64,000 nucleotides of DNA from Nannocystis exedens (lineage in GTDB: Bacteria > Myxococcota_A > Polyangia > Polyangiales > Polyangiaceae), in contig CAMAVR010000011.1 of assembly GCA_945861885.1 (NCBI GenBank), positions 1 to 64,000 on the forward strand. Direction: 5' to 3'. The position numbers were made by a program, and so were the translations under genes. Shown piece by piece: positions 1-9,019 of the stretch; positions within the stretch are counted from its first letter, which is position 1, and the number at the start of each line of letters is the position of its first letter. The notes under the pieces were generated by a model. It was not told the DNA's origin. It made no database searches and saw nothing but the letters and a program-made list of their open reading frames with translations.

Positions 1-2
1 GC

Positions 3-195
3 GGAAGCCGACCGGATGGTACCGGCGGCGGAAGCCGACCGGATGGTACCGGCGGCGGAAGCCGACCGGATGGTAACGGCGGCGGAAGCCGACCGGATGG
101 TAACGGCGGCGGTGGTGATCGACCAGGCGGCGGTGGTGACCGACCGGGCGGCGGCGGTGATCGACCAGGCGGCGGCGGTGATCGACCAGTTCCAC
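3..195 (+). repeat. in-gene tandem repeat encoding Gly-rich units
   Basis: A 27-bp unit (GGCGGCGGAAGCCGACCGGATGGTAMC, written here only by its protein reading GGGSRPDG[TN]) occurs about four times, followed by a 21-bp unit encoding GGGGDRP four times. The units are close to identical at DNA level, so slippage and length variation between strains are likely. The array runs off the window edge. Confidence 0.7.
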
Positions 196-377
196 CAGTA
201 GTGGCCCCGCCGGCAGATCTTCCACCGGCAGCCCCACCCGCGGTTCCAACCGAAATCGACGGGACGATTGGCGGCGGGACGATTGGCTCCGATGTTCCGA
301 CGACGGTCAACGGCGAAGTAGTGATGCGTCCCGAAACGCTCGAACCACCGGCAGCCGCGGCAGAGCCGACGCTCTAA
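3..377 (+). CDS. C-terminal part of a Gly/Pro-rich repeat protein (5' truncated)
   Basis: An open frame enters from the left edge and ends at TAA 375-377. It encodes imperfect repeats of the type GGGSRPDGT / GGGSRPDGN, then GGGGDRP repeated four times, then a Pro/Ala/Val-rich tail ending AAAAEPTL. A competing frame (16-201) is also open because the repeat is nearly free of stops, but only this frame continues through the non-repetitive tail to a stop followed directly by a strong terminator. The start, any signal peptide and any folded domain lie outside the window. Low-complexity composition suggests an exposed or linker-like surface protein; no function can be assigned. Confidence 0.65.
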   Translation, partial: GSRPDGTGGGSRPDGTGGGSRPDGNGGGSRPDGNGGGGDRPGGGGDRPGGGGDRPGGGGDRPVPPVVAPPADLPPAAPPAVPTEIDGTIGGGTIGSDVPTTVNGEVVMRPETLEPPAAAAEPTL

Positions 378-694
378 GCGACACGCGATCCTAACGACAT
401 ACGCGCTCATCCGTGAGCGCGTATGTTTTTTTTTGTTCGCGCGATCGCATTGCGTTCAACACGATCGTCTCGCGCTTGTGAATGCGCACAACACTACCGC
501 GCGCTCATTTTTCGAACGGAAAATTACAATTGCGCGCGTATTTTCCAGCACAAACAGCAGCGATGCTGAAAACTTCTTCATTGGCGATACGCGCGGTTGC
601 GCATCGCAGATCGCGCGTCACACCTTCGCGCGCAGCGTTCTAGTTGCGCAACAACAATCCAGCTTAATCGCTAGTTTTTTACGGAGTCAATCGA
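378..694. other. intergenic region between Gly-rich gene and small lipoprotein
   Basis: 317 bases without a convincing gene. The first part is the terminator at 398-434. The rest, about 260 bases, is AT-richer than the neighbours and probably holds the promoter and leader of the lipoprotein at 695. An open frame at 433-828 crosses into that lipoprotein in another frame, has no ribosome site and is not believed. Confidence 0.6.
398..434 (+). terminator. Rho-independent terminator
   Basis: Perfect 12-bp stem (CATACGCGCTCA / TGAGCGCGTATG) with loop TCCG, followed by nine T residues, 20 bases after the stop of the truncated Gly-rich gene. Confidence 0.92.
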
Positions 695-1033
695 ATGTTC
701 CAGATTTCACGCAAGGTCGTTTTTGCATCGCTCTTCGTCATCCCCGTACTCTCGGGGTGCTCCGGTGTAAATACGGATGGCGAATATATCGATGTTGCCG
801 AGGAGGGCATAGCTCCGGAAAATGGTAACTGCTGCGGTCGGGAAAACAGGCGACCGCGTCCGCCAGCGCCACCGGCACCGCCAGGTGGTGGTGGTGGCGC
901 GGTGCGACCGCCGGCACCCGGTGCAGACGGTGGCGCTCCGCTCCCGCCAGGACCACCGCCACCATCGGGCGGGGGCGTTTCCGGTGTCGTCGACAACGGC
1001 CATGGCGAACTTGTTCTCGACGACGAGCTATAG
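695..1033 (+). CDS. small proline-rich lipoprotein
   Basis: 112 residues. Met 1 is preceded by ACGGAGTC, an acceptable ribosome site. The N-terminus (MFQISRKVVFASLFVIPVLSGC) is a clear lipoprotein signal with lipobox LSGC at Cys22. The mature part has a short acidic stretch, a CC pair, then a run of PPAPPAPP, GGGGG and PPPPSGGG, ending in the acidic VLDDEL. The low-complexity linker resembles surface lipoproteins common in myxobacteria. It sits between two terminators and is therefore a single-gene unit. Function unknown. Confidence 0.75.
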   Translation: MFQISRKVVFASLFVIPVLSGCSGVNTDGEYIDVAEEGIAPENGNCCGRENRRPRPPAPPAPPGGGGGAVRPPAPGADGGAPLPPGPPPPSGGGVSGVVDNGHGELVLDDEL

Positions 1034-1096
1034 GCTAGCGCTCGACCGGCGCTTCTAAGTCACAGCTGCGCCGACGCATCTTTGGTTCACGGGGTT

Positions 1097-1141
1097 GCAT
1101 CGCAACGCGAGGCTCGTCCTCTGCGTTGCGATGCTTTTTTT
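1097..1141 (+). terminator. Rho-independent terminator
   Basis: Stem GCATCGCAACGC / GCGTTGCGATGC (with additional GAGG/CCTC pairing near the loop) followed by seven T residues, downstream of the small lipoprotein gene. Confidence 0.92.
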
Positions 1142-1185
1142 CGTTATAGCCGCCAGTCGAAATGCTGTTTTTGGAGTCATAAAAT

Positions 1186-3435
1186 ATGGTTACGAATCGT
1201 TACAAATCGGCGCTTTTTGCGCTGTTAATCGCCACCCCGGCGCTACAGGCGTGCGGGTCGGCGGCAGAGGTTAACGCCGAGTGGGTCGCCTCGGAGTTGG
1301 GCGATGTTGGCAACGCGCCCGAAAATGCTCGGAAGAAAAAAGAGGGGCGCGCAAAAGACCACAGTCTTATGCACCGTGCCGCTCATCGCATTGCGAAAGG
1401 CGCACGCAGGGCGGTGAACGCAGTCGGTGGTCACGTGGAGATTCGCGACATCGATGGAAATCTGATCGGCGCGGCGGCGGCTCCCCAACCGGCTGTAGCG
1501 GCAGTAGTCCCAACCGATGGCGGTGGCGTGATCGGTGCCCAACCGGTTCAGCAGGCACGGCCAGCACCGGCCGTTCTCCCAGCACCGCCTCAGGTCGTTT
1601 CCCAAAAAGATCCATCGCAAGAAGCTCCTCTGCCGAAACCGCAGGCGGCTCCGCCGCAGCCAGCGGCCGCGGCCGCTGCAGCCGATACCACGCAGCAGAA
1701 GCCATCGCGTTTAGGCGCGAAAAAACGCACCGCAGCGTGCAATATTTTTCATCGCGAGCGAACGCTTATCTCCGGCGCTGGGAAACCGGTGTTCCGCAAA
1801 AACCACACGCTCATCGCCAGCAAAGAAGGCACGTTCGCCCCGAGCGAGCGCCTCGAGCTCGACGACGACTTTGTGAACATCGTCTTGGCGAAAGAGAACA
1901 AATGCCCGATGAGCCAGGAAGAAGTGCTCAAACTCGCAAAAGATAAAACGTCGCGGCAGCAAGTGTTCGTTGTTGCCGAAGACGGTGACAGACCGCAAGC
2001 CGATAAGATTCGCTTTGTCTTTTCACATGGACCCGCGAGCGAGCCCCATCTCTTTATGAGTGCGATCGGTTCGATACTAAAAAAGGCGTTTACCGCGCCT
2101 CCGGAAGTTATCGCATTCGATAAAACGAAAAGGGCGTACAACTATTACCAACTCACGAACATTACGAATCGCACCACCGCTGATGATCCGGAAGAGTTCG
2201 CTAGTGACGGGCCGTACCAGTGGGTCTACGTCGGAGATGGCCACGACTACCAGCCAGGTGTCCACCCAACGCAGCAGAAGCACGAGTGCATTGGGTGCCA
2301 CACGGTCGGCGGGCTCAACATGAAAGAGCTAGCGCTGCCATGGACACATTGGCATTCGTTTAGCGATGACGAGAAACTAAACCTGCTTAGGACTAAGGTC
2401 GTCGCCGCCGCTGGAAGATCTGACAGCACCTCGGACCTCAAAATGATGGCGCAACTTATTAGCGGAGGCGTCGGCGGTGCCGAGAGTTTTGAGAGCTTCA
2501 TCTTTTCGGGACAACAGCTCTGGGCCACGTCGCGTCTCGAAACAGCCCTTCGCGGTGAAGGCGGAAGCGATATCGATCTCAGCATGTTCTACGAACAGCT
2601 GTTGTGCGACCGTGGGGAGCCGACCCTGCAATCCTCCGGGGAGCCGCATAAAAGTCGGTTTGGTTCACTGCGTGTAGCGTCGACCATGTCGACGCCCACA
2701 GGCTTTCTCCTCGATGCGACATTCGACGGATCGCCGATGGGCCTGAGCTTTTCTCTCGGCATGCAGGTGCGGCACAGCATCGCGATCTCTCCGCAGCACT
2801 ATGCCGACGCTGCGGCCAACCACTTTAAGCAAGGTTTTGCCGTTGCGCCTAAGGATGGGGACTTCACAATCACGGGCGGAGTCGAGGATACAAAGTTCCC
2901 GTTCTTCGTTCCAGTTACGTCGTTTGCCGATCAAAAAGCGCGCAAGGCGATGGTCGCGCAGGGAATTCTCGACAACGATTTGGCGAGAAGCGTTCTCATG
3001 GTCGACTTCTCGACCTCGATTTTCTCAAGCGAACGCTGCGGCCTGATGGCAACATTTCCGAAGACGTTCAATCGTTCAGCGAGCAACAAGGGGCCGACGG
3101 TCGCAACGATCCGAGCGGAATGGACAAAAAATCTCGAGAGCTCGCCTTTGCCAGCAGCCAAGCAATTGCTTGCCACGATGAAGCAGTCGAAAGCAGAGGC
3201 TCAAATGCAGCTCGATACTTTCGCCGGGGCCTGCAGCGCGCGTGCATCGAGCGACCCGAAGATGTTTGCGCAAGACATGATGACGATCGCAGCACAGCGT
3301 CGTCGCGAGTTTTTGTCGCACTATGGCAGCATCGTGGAGAGCAACGAGCTCTTCCCGTTTGACGGCATCGGCATTCGGCCGGGGCAGTTCAAGCTCGACC
3401 CAGCGACATGCGCACTCGTACCAGGCGGCCGCTAG
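1186..3435 (+). CDS. c-type heme lipoprotein, paralog 1
   Basis: 749 residues, ATG with TTGGAG upstream. A lipoprotein signal ends in LQAC (Cys23). Residues about 90-180 are a Pro/Ala/Gln-rich linker. The remainder is a globular domain shared with the gene that follows. It carries one heme-c attachment motif, C368-I-G-C371-H372, in the stretch TVGGLNMKE, with Met379 a possible axial ligand, followed by PWTHWHSF. The C-terminus ends DPATCALVPGGR. One heme in about 550 globular residues suggests an electron-transfer or heme-containing outer-membrane or periplasmic enzyme. I do not recognise the family. The tandem copy at 3658 lacks the long linker but aligns throughout the rest, so this is a local duplication. 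Confidence 0.8.
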   Translation: MVTNRYKSALFALLIATPALQACGSAAEVNAEWVASELGDVGNAPENARKKKEGRAKDHSLMHRAAHRIAKGARRAVNAVGGHVEIRDIDGNLIGAAAAPQPAVAAVVPTDGGGVIGAQPVQQARPAPAVLPAPPQVVSQKDPSQEAPLPKPQAAPPQPAAAAAAADTTQQKPSRLGAKKRTAACNIFHRERTLISGAGKPVFRKNHTLIASKEGTFAPSERLELDDDFVNIVLAKENKCPMSQEEVLKLAKDKTSRQQVFVVAEDGDRPQADKIRFVFSHGPASEPHLFMSAIGSILKKAFTAPPEVIAFDKTKRAYNYYQLTNITNRTTADDPEEFASDGPYQWVYVGDGHDYQPGVHPTQQKHECIGCHTVGGLNMKELALPWTHWHSFSDDEKLNLLRTKVVAAAGRSDSTSDLKMMAQLISGGVGGAESFESFIFSGQQLWATSRLETALRGEGGSDIDLSMFYEQLLCDRGEPTLQSSGEPHKSRFGSLRVASTMSTPTGFLLDATFDGSPMGLSFSLGMQVRHSIAISPQHYADAAANHFKQGFAVAPKDGDFTITGGVEDTKFPFFVPVTSFADQKARKAMVAQGILDNDLARSVLMVDFSTSIFSSERCGLMATFPKTFNRSASNKGPTVATIRAEWTKNLESSPLPAAKQLLATMKQSKAEAQMQLDTFAGACSARASSDPKMFAQDMMTIAAQRRREFLSHYGSIVESNELFPFDGIGIRPGQFKLDPATCALVPGGR

Positions 3436-3471
3436 AAACACGCTGGTTTTCGTTCGATACCTTCGCGCCAG

Positions 3472-3527
3472 CAACTTTTTGGGGCCTGGAACGTACGTGT
3501 AGTACGCTCCAGGCCCCAAAAAAGTTG
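3472..3527. terminator. long inverted repeat between the two heme lipoprotein genes
   Basis: The arms (CAACTTTTTGGGGCCTGGA and its complement, one A/T length difference) flank an inner CGTAC/GTACG stem, giving about 24 paired bases. A tracts and T tracts are built into the arms, so it can terminate in both directions. It lies 37 bases after the first heme gene and 130 before the second. Confidence 0.7.
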
Positions 3528-3657
3528 TTGGCACTCGGTCTCGAGACGAAACCCAACGTGTTTCTGCCATTGGCGTTTTGCTTCGCGCGGGCCCCTCATC
3601 CGTTTGCCCCGCGCTTTTTTTTACTTGGGTTTCGACGTTTTGTTGGAGGAATCGACT

Positions 3658-5661
3658 TTGTTAACCAGAGCTTTTAGCGTTGCTATTTTAGCGCTGTTTG
3701 TTGCATCGCCCATCATTCTCGGGTGCACCTCGACTACCGAGGCAAACACTGCTGCGAAGCCCGCTCCGCTGGCACCAGCGAACGGCAAAGAAGACACGGA
3801 GGCCGCGGCGGCAGCTCAAGACGATGTCCAGCCCGAGGGGGACATGAAGCGCGTGAAAGTCGAAGAGCGCTTCGCAGCTTGCCCGATCTTTTTTCGCGAG
3901 CGGACGCTCATTGGTGGCGATCCGACGTCACGCGACGAAGGAGTGTTCCAAAAAACGCATACTCTGATCGCCGGCCCGGACGGCGCCATTGCGACCCATG
4001 CGCGCCTTCAACTCGACGACGATTTTATCAACAACATTTTGGCGATCACTAACAAAGAACGGTGCCCTCGTAGCCAGGCCGCCGTGCTCCAACTTGCCAA
4101 AGAGATGGTTCCGGCGCGGAGTACGTTCCTCGTATCAGAAGACAGCGACACACCAGAAGGCGACAAGTTCCGCTTGATTTTCGCGCACCATACGCCGTCG
4201 AAGCCCCACCTGTTCATGAGCGCCATCGCGAAACCCTCGACAGGGCGATTCACCGGGCCGCCTGAGGTCGTTGCATTCGACCATAAAAAGAGGGCGTACA
4301 ACTACTACCAGCTGACGAGCATCGTCGATCGGTTGACGTCGGCCGACCCCGACGACTTTCTCAGCGAGGAGGCCGAGGCGCAATGGGTCTACATGGGCGA
4401 CGGATTCGACTATCAGCCAGCGGTTCACCCGTCGAAGCAGTCGAACGAATGCCTCACGTGTCACACTCAGGGCGGCCTCAACATGAAAGAGATCGACTTC
4501 CCGTGGACTCACTGGCACTCGTTTAAGGATCCGAACAAGGTCGATCCGATTCTCGCGAAAGTCATCGCGGCTAACGCGCAAGCCTCGACCGCGGATCTCC
4601 AAATGATGTCCGAGCTTCTTCGCCGTGTTGGTGGCGCGCAAGAGCTTGAGAACTGGATCTTCCAGGGGCAAGAAATCTGGTCGAGGTCGCGTATTTCGAG
4701 GGCGCTCGTTGGTGAGGCAAATACCAACATCGACTTGAGCCCGTTTTACGCGCAAGTGCTATGCGATCTTGGAGAAGCGACGCTAAATTCGTCAAGCGGA
4801 CCAAACGGCGAGCGCTTTCATTCTGCCGAAAAACCGATGAAGGCAGCAGATGGGAACATTTCGTCCCCACAGGGCTTTCTTTTTGACGGCACGTTGATTG
4901 ATATCGGTATGCAGATCAGGTCTCCGCGGGTCACGATTGGCGGGCCGTTCTATCAAGAGATAGCGACGACGGTTCTTTTCCAAGGGTTTGCGGCGAATCC
5001 AAAAGAGGGTGACTTCACCGTCAACCGTATCGCCGATACGAAATTTCCGTTCTTTGTGCCGGTGCCATCAACCGGCGATATTCGGATGCGTCGAGAGTTG
5101 GTCAACGGTCGCTTGCTGACCAACGATTTGATGCGAAGCGTGCTCATGGTCGATTTTGCGAAGCCGATGTTCTCGAACGTGCGCTGCGGCCTTCTAGCGA
5201 CGTTTCCAAAAGCGCTTCCGAGACCGGCGGACAACACAGGTCCCAGTGTCGAGACGATCAAAGCCGAGTGGATGAAAAATCTCCAAAGCCCAGATCTTCC
5301 GGCGGACCTGCGTCCCGCTGCCGAGCGACTGCTCTTCACGATGGCGCAGTCATCCGCAGATGCTCAAGAAGAGCTGAACACATTTGGAAACGCATGCGCC
5401 GCGCGAGCCGCGAGCGATCCCAAAGCGTACGCCCAAGACATGATGACGATAGCGAATCAGCGTCGCCGCGAGTTTATGGATCGCTACGGCAACATCGTCG
5501 AAAGCAACATGCTTTTCCCGTTTGACAGCGATGGCCTAGCTGCTCGCGCTGCCGTCGGCGTGGGCGACGCAATGGATGCTGACCCGGCGCGGCACAACCA
5601 TGTTCAGCCGGGTCAGTTCAATCTCGACCCTGTGACATGCGTCATGATTCCGGCGATGTAG
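3658..5661 (+). CDS. c-type heme lipoprotein, paralog 2
   Basis: I start this at TTG 3658 because TTGGAGGAAT lies 7 bases upstream and the resulting N-terminus (MLTRAFSVAILALFVASPIILGC) is a perfect lipoprotein signal with Cys23; a longer frame to 3604 would bury the signal. About 667 residues. It carries a single heme motif, C265-L-T-C268-H269, followed by TQGGLNMKE and PWTHWHSF as in paralog 1. Other matching blocks are ERTLIGG, LQLDDDFINNIL, KPHLFMSAI, KRAYNYYQLT, RSVLMVDF and QDMMTIANQRRREF. The order and spacing match throughout, so both probably do the same job, possibly with different partners. Exact function unknown. Confidence 0.8.
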   Translation: MLTRAFSVAILALFVASPIILGCTSTTEANTAAKPAPLAPANGKEDTEAAAAAQDDVQPEGDMKRVKVEERFAACPIFFRERTLIGGDPTSRDEGVFQKTHTLIAGPDGAIATHARLQLDDDFINNILAITNKERCPRSQAAVLQLAKEMVPARSTFLVSEDSDTPEGDKFRLIFAHHTPSKPHLFMSAIAKPSTGRFTGPPEVVAFDHKKRAYNYYQLTSIVDRLTSADPDDFLSEEAEAQWVYMGDGFDYQPAVHPSKQSNECLTCHTQGGLNMKEIDFPWTHWHSFKDPNKVDPILAKVIAANAQASTADLQMMSELLRRVGGAQELENWIFQGQEIWSRSRISRALVGEANTNIDLSPFYAQVLCDLGEATLNSSSGPNGERFHSAEKPMKAADGNISSPQGFLFDGTLIDIGMQIRSPRVTIGGPFYQEIATTVLFQGFAANPKEGDFTVNRIADTKFPFFVPVPSTGDIRMRRELVNGRLLTNDLMRSVLMVDFAKPMFSNVRCGLLATFPKALPRPADNTGPSVETIKAEWMKNLQSPDLPADLRPAAERLLFTMAQSSADAQEELNTFGNACAARAASDPKAYAQDMMTIANQRRREFMDRYGNIVESNMLFPFDSDGLAARAAVGVGDAMDADPARHNHVQPGQFNLDPVTCVMIPAM

Positions 5662-5690
5662 CCAAATTCGGCTGAAAACTCGAGATAAAG

Positions 5691-5713
5691 AGGGGGCCCT
5701 TGCGGCCCCTTTC
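5691..5713 (+). terminator. hairpin terminator after heme lipoprotein 2
   Basis: GC-rich stem AGGGGGCC / GGCCCCT with a short loop and a TTTCGT tail, 30 bases after the stop at 5661. The T tract is short, so this is a moderate terminator. Confidence 0.6.
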
Positions 5714-5744
5714 GTCTCTGATACTCCTCATCGCGCATCGCTTT

Positions 5745-7796
5745 ATGCGCCATTCTTTCCACTCAATAACGACTCATCGCCGATCGACGCGACTCGGACG
5801 GGCAGTCGCGTTCGCTGCGATCGCGGTCGTCACTACGTCTCATGCCGGCGAGCCATCGAGTGTGCCGCAAAACGTCACCGTGCACGGCGACGCTCGCGGT
5901 CTTAGGCTTGGGACGAAAGATCACGACGTCGCGAGTTCTTCGATCGGCGAAGACGAACTTCGAGGGGCAGGGGCGACGGCGGTCGATGTGCTGCGTGGAG
6001 AGCCTGGAGTCGCGGTGATTGAGAGCGGCGGCTACGGGGAGCTATCGACAGCATCGCTTCGCGGCGCGACCGCGGCCGAAACGCCGGTCTATCTCGGCGG
6101 CATCCGATTGAACGACGATGTGGGCGGCGCGGCCGATTTATCGACAGTTCCGCTTTGGCTTCTTCGGCGCGTCGAAATTTATCGAGGAAATGCGCCGATC
6201 GAAGCCGATCGACTCGGCATTGGCGGCGCAATTTTTTTCGAGCCGAAACGTCCACGAAAGAGTGAAGCCGCGATCGGCGGTCTCGTCGGGAGCTACGGTG
6301 CGCGAGGCGTGTGGGGTGACGGTGCGGTGGGCGACAAGCGAGCGGCGGCGCTCGTCGGTGTTCGGTACAACTCGGCGACAAACGATTATCTCTTTCGTGA
6401 CGACCAAGGGGCGGTTTTCAGCGGGCATACGGTCGAACGGCGACGCACGAACGCTGACGTGGAAACGCTCGATGTATGGGCGATAAGCCACGGTGAAATC
6501 GGTCGCGCATCGATCGATGTTGTTGTCAACGGGATGCGTCGCAATCAAGGAGTGCCGGGGCTCACGCTCCTTCCAACGCGCGAAACGCGCGCCGTCATCG
6601 ATCGCACGTTGTTCGGTATTTCAGCCGGAATTCCATGCTCTGAGGGCGATCGCTGCCGCATTGCGAGCACCACGTCGTTAATTCAAACGCACGCTGGCTA
6701 TAGCGACCCGCTGCGTGAAGCGGCGTTTGGCGCTGTTCGTCTCGATACGCGTGGTGCGCGCGTCGAACAGGCGCTCTCGGTGACGCTCGCGCCGATCGAA
6801 TCGCTGACAATTAGGCCGGTCGTCAACGCCGCGGTGGAGCGGCTCGCGATCGAACCGGGCAGCGGCGATGGTCTAAGTGCGAGCCGTGTCACCACCCGCG
6901 CGGCTGTAACGACCAAGTGGTATCTCGGGCGCAACGTCTCGCTGAACGCCGTGGTAAGCGGCGAGTGCTTCGCTACGTCGAAAAACGGCGCACCGAACAT
7001 GTGCGATCGCGCCCAACCAACGGGACGAATCGGCATTTCGTGGGGCGATACGCGCCTATCGCTCGTATCGAATGTATCGCGCTACGTGCGAGTGCCGACG
7101 CTCGGCGAACTTTACGGCGTGTCGGGAACAGTTCGCGGCGACGATCGATTGCTCGCGGAGAGCGGCTTCAGCGCGGAAGTCGGCGTTCGCGGGCAGATGC
7201 CGATTCCGTCGCGTGTTGTGCCGATTCGGGCGGCGTATGCCGATGCGTTTGGTTTTGTGCGCGGCGTGTCAGACTTGATCGCATACCGCCGGTCGTCGCT
7301 CGGTTACATCGCTCCGTACAACATCGGTCAAGGGCGCGTCGCCGGGTTTGAGCTTCTCACGGGCCTTCTTTTCGCGCCGAATGGCTCATCAAGTAGCGCA
7401 CCGAATGTTCGTGCGGAAGTCGCGCTGACGCTCCTTGACCCGCGCGATACAACGCCGAATCGAACGCTCGCGAACGATATCGTCCCATACCGGTCGCGCC
7501 TCATTGTCTCACCGCGCCTTCGCGCCGAATCGCGTAAATACAAGGCATTTTACGACTCGCGGGCGATGTTTGACATAAGATACACGTATCAAACAAATCG
7601 CTTCGCCGACCCGGCCGGTCTCATCGTGATACCTGCTCAGTCGTCGCTCGACGCCGAGATTGCGTTGAGTTTATTTTCCGACACTCTTACGACGCGCGTT
7701 CGCGGCGCGAATCTGCTAAATGCGGCTCGATTCGACCAGATAGGCTACCCGCTCCCCGGGCGTTCGGTGTTCGTGTCAATGGAGGTGCAGTGGTGA
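5745..7796 (+). CDS. TonB-dependent outer-membrane receptor
   Basis: 683 residues from ATG 5745. A TTG at 5700 in the same frame falls inside the terminator hairpin and is less likely. The N-terminus has a basic stretch, then AVAFAAIAVVTTSHA, a signal peptide cut after Ala. Residues about 60-190 form a plug domain (VDVLRGEPGVAV, ASLRG, PVYLGGIRLN, VEIYRGNAP). The rest is a beta barrel ending in VFVSMEVQW, with the terminal aromatic typical of barrels. No obvious TonB box is visible. The next gene starts inside its stop codon and encodes a lipoprotein, an arrangement typical of a receptor with a substrate-capturing surface partner. The substrate (metal chelate, vitamin or glycan) cannot be told from sequence. 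Confidence 0.85.
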   Translation: MRHSFHSITTHRRSTRLGRAVAFAAIAVVTTSHAGEPSSVPQNVTVHGDARGLRLGTKDHDVASSSIGEDELRGAGATAVDVLRGEPGVAVIESGGYGELSTASLRGATAAETPVYLGGIRLNDDVGGAADLSTVPLWLLRRVEIYRGNAPIEADRLGIGGAIFFEPKRPRKSEAAIGGLVGSYGARGVWGDGAVGDKRAAALVGVRYNSATNDYLFRDDQGAVFSGHTVERRRTNADVETLDVWAISHGEIGRASIDVVVNGMRRNQGVPGLTLLPTRETRAVIDRTLFGISAGIPCSEGDRCRIASTTSLIQTHAGYSDPLREAAFGAVRLDTRGARVEQALSVTLAPIESLTIRPVVNAAVERLAIEPGSGDGLSASRVTTRAAVTTKWYLGRNVSLNAVVSGECFATSKNGAPNMCDRAQPTGRIGISWGDTRLSLVSNVSRYVRVPTLGELYGVSGTVRGDDRLLAESGFSAEVGVRGQMPIPSRVVPIRAAYADAFGFVRGVSDLIAYRRSSLGYIAPYNIGQGRVAGFELLTGLLFAPNGSSSSAPNVRAEVALTLLDPRDTTPNRTLANDIVPYRSRLIVSPRLRAESRKYKAFYDSRAMFDIRYTYQTNRFADPAGLIVIPAQSSLDAEIALSLFSDTLTTRVRGANLLNAARFDQIGYPLPGRSVFVSMEVQW

Positions 7797-9019
7797 AAGT
7801 TTTGCGCATCGCAGTGGTTCTTGCCCCGGTCGTCGCGTGCGGTGTTCACTCGCCGAGCGTCCAGAGCGACATCGACACAACGTTCCCGTCGCACACCGGC
7901 CAATGCCCGAGAGGCATCGCCGCAATCGAAACAGACTATCAATCTACAAACGTGTCGCTCTGGTCGCCCAAGGTCGAGCCGGCGCGCCCATCGTTCATTT
8001 CGAGCGGGTCGCACGCGCCGGGAGCATCGGCCGCTTTTTCGGGCGACGTGGTGCTTCCAAGTGAGCCGCCGCGCTCCGGTAAAGTAGTTCTAATCGATCG
8101 CTACCCGAATTCGACAATCACGTGGATTGATACGAACGGCGGCAATGTCGAGGCGCAATTGTCTGTGGCAACAGGCTTCGGGTCGAATCCGCACGATTAC
8201 ATCGAGGTTGATGCGCACCGCGCATACGTTTCGCGCTTCGAGTCAAACAGCGCAGCGGGTCGCGTCCCGTTCGATAGCGGAGGCGACGTGCTGATTGTCG
8301 ATACCGACAAGCACGCAATCGTCGGCAACATCCCGCTCGCAACATCAAGCGACGGGCAGTATCAGCCGCGCGCCGACCGCTTCGTTCGATTCGGACGGCG
8401 CATCGGTATCGGGCTACAGCGCCTCAACGCGTCGTTCACGCAGGCTGAAAATTCGATGTTTGTAGTGATCGATCCTACGAACGACGCGATCGTGGCGCGT
8501 ATCGATCTAGGGCTCGCCGCCTGCGGCGTCGGAGTCGTGTCTCCTTCGGCCAGCGTGATCGCATTCGCGTGCGGCGGTATGATAACGGGTAATACCGCTA
8601 TCGAGCGCAGCGGCATCGCGCTTGTCGACGTGTCATCGAACGTGCCGAAGCTTGTTCGCACCATCGGCACGGCCGATATGCCTGCCGCGATGGCGCGGTC
8701 GATCGGGTCGGTCGCATTTGTGAGCGAGGAGCAAGTCGTCATCACAGCGATCGGGAGCCGGTCGACGCCGGGCGACGTGATTGTTCGGTACCATCTCGAA
8801 GCGAAAATGGCCCAAGTGGTCACGACATCGAAAAAATATTTCGTGCTCGGCGGCATCCTTTGCGACACCGCATGCGAACACATCTGCGTCGCGCCCAATG
8901 CCGAGCGAAACGTGCTGATGAGGTGGTCGATCGAAGATGGCGGCACATTAAACGAGCTAGGCGAGAAGGCACTACCAAGCGGCATCGGCCTGCCACCAAG
9001 AAGCGTCAATTTCTTTTAG
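7793..9019 (+). CDS. beta-propeller-like surface lipoprotein, TonB receptor partner
   Basis: About 408 residues. GGAGG at 7781-7785 supports GTG 7793 (7-base spacing), although GTG 7790 is also possible; either way the gene overlaps the end of the receptor gene, so translation is coupled. The lipobox is VVAC. The mature part has repeated short strands with patterns such as VLIDRYPNSTITWID, VLIVDTDKHAIVG and FVVIDPTNDAIVA that look like YncE/YVTN-type propeller blades. Several Cys (LAACG, CDTACEHIC) suggest disulfides. It probably holds substrate over the receptor; I infer this from context. The stop overlaps the stop of the convergent amidohydrolase. Confidence 0.75.
   Translation: MKVLRIAVVLAPVVACGVHSPSVQSDIDTTFPSHTGQCPRGIAAIETDYQSTNVSLWSPKVEPARPSFISSGSHAPGASAAFSGDVVLPSEPPRSGKVVLIDRYPNSTITWIDTNGGNVEAQLSVATGFGSNPHDYIEVDAHRAYVSRFESNSAAGRVPFDSGGDVLIVDTDKHAIVGNIPLATSSDGQYQPRADRFVRFGRRIGIGLQRLNASFTQAENSMFVVIDPTNDAIVARIDLGLAACGVGVVSPSASVIAFACGGMITGNTAIERSGIALVDVSSNVPKLVRTIGTADMPAAMARSIGSVAFVSEEQVVITAIGSRSTPGDVIVRYHLEAKMAQVVTTSKKYFVLGGILCDTACEHICVAPNAERNVLMRWSIEDGGTLNELGEKALPSGIGLPPRSVNFF

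Noticed and set aside
433..828. 131-codon open frame before the small lipoprotein
   Set aside because: No ribosome site, begins inside the terminator T tract, and overlaps the well-supported lipoprotein gene in another frame.
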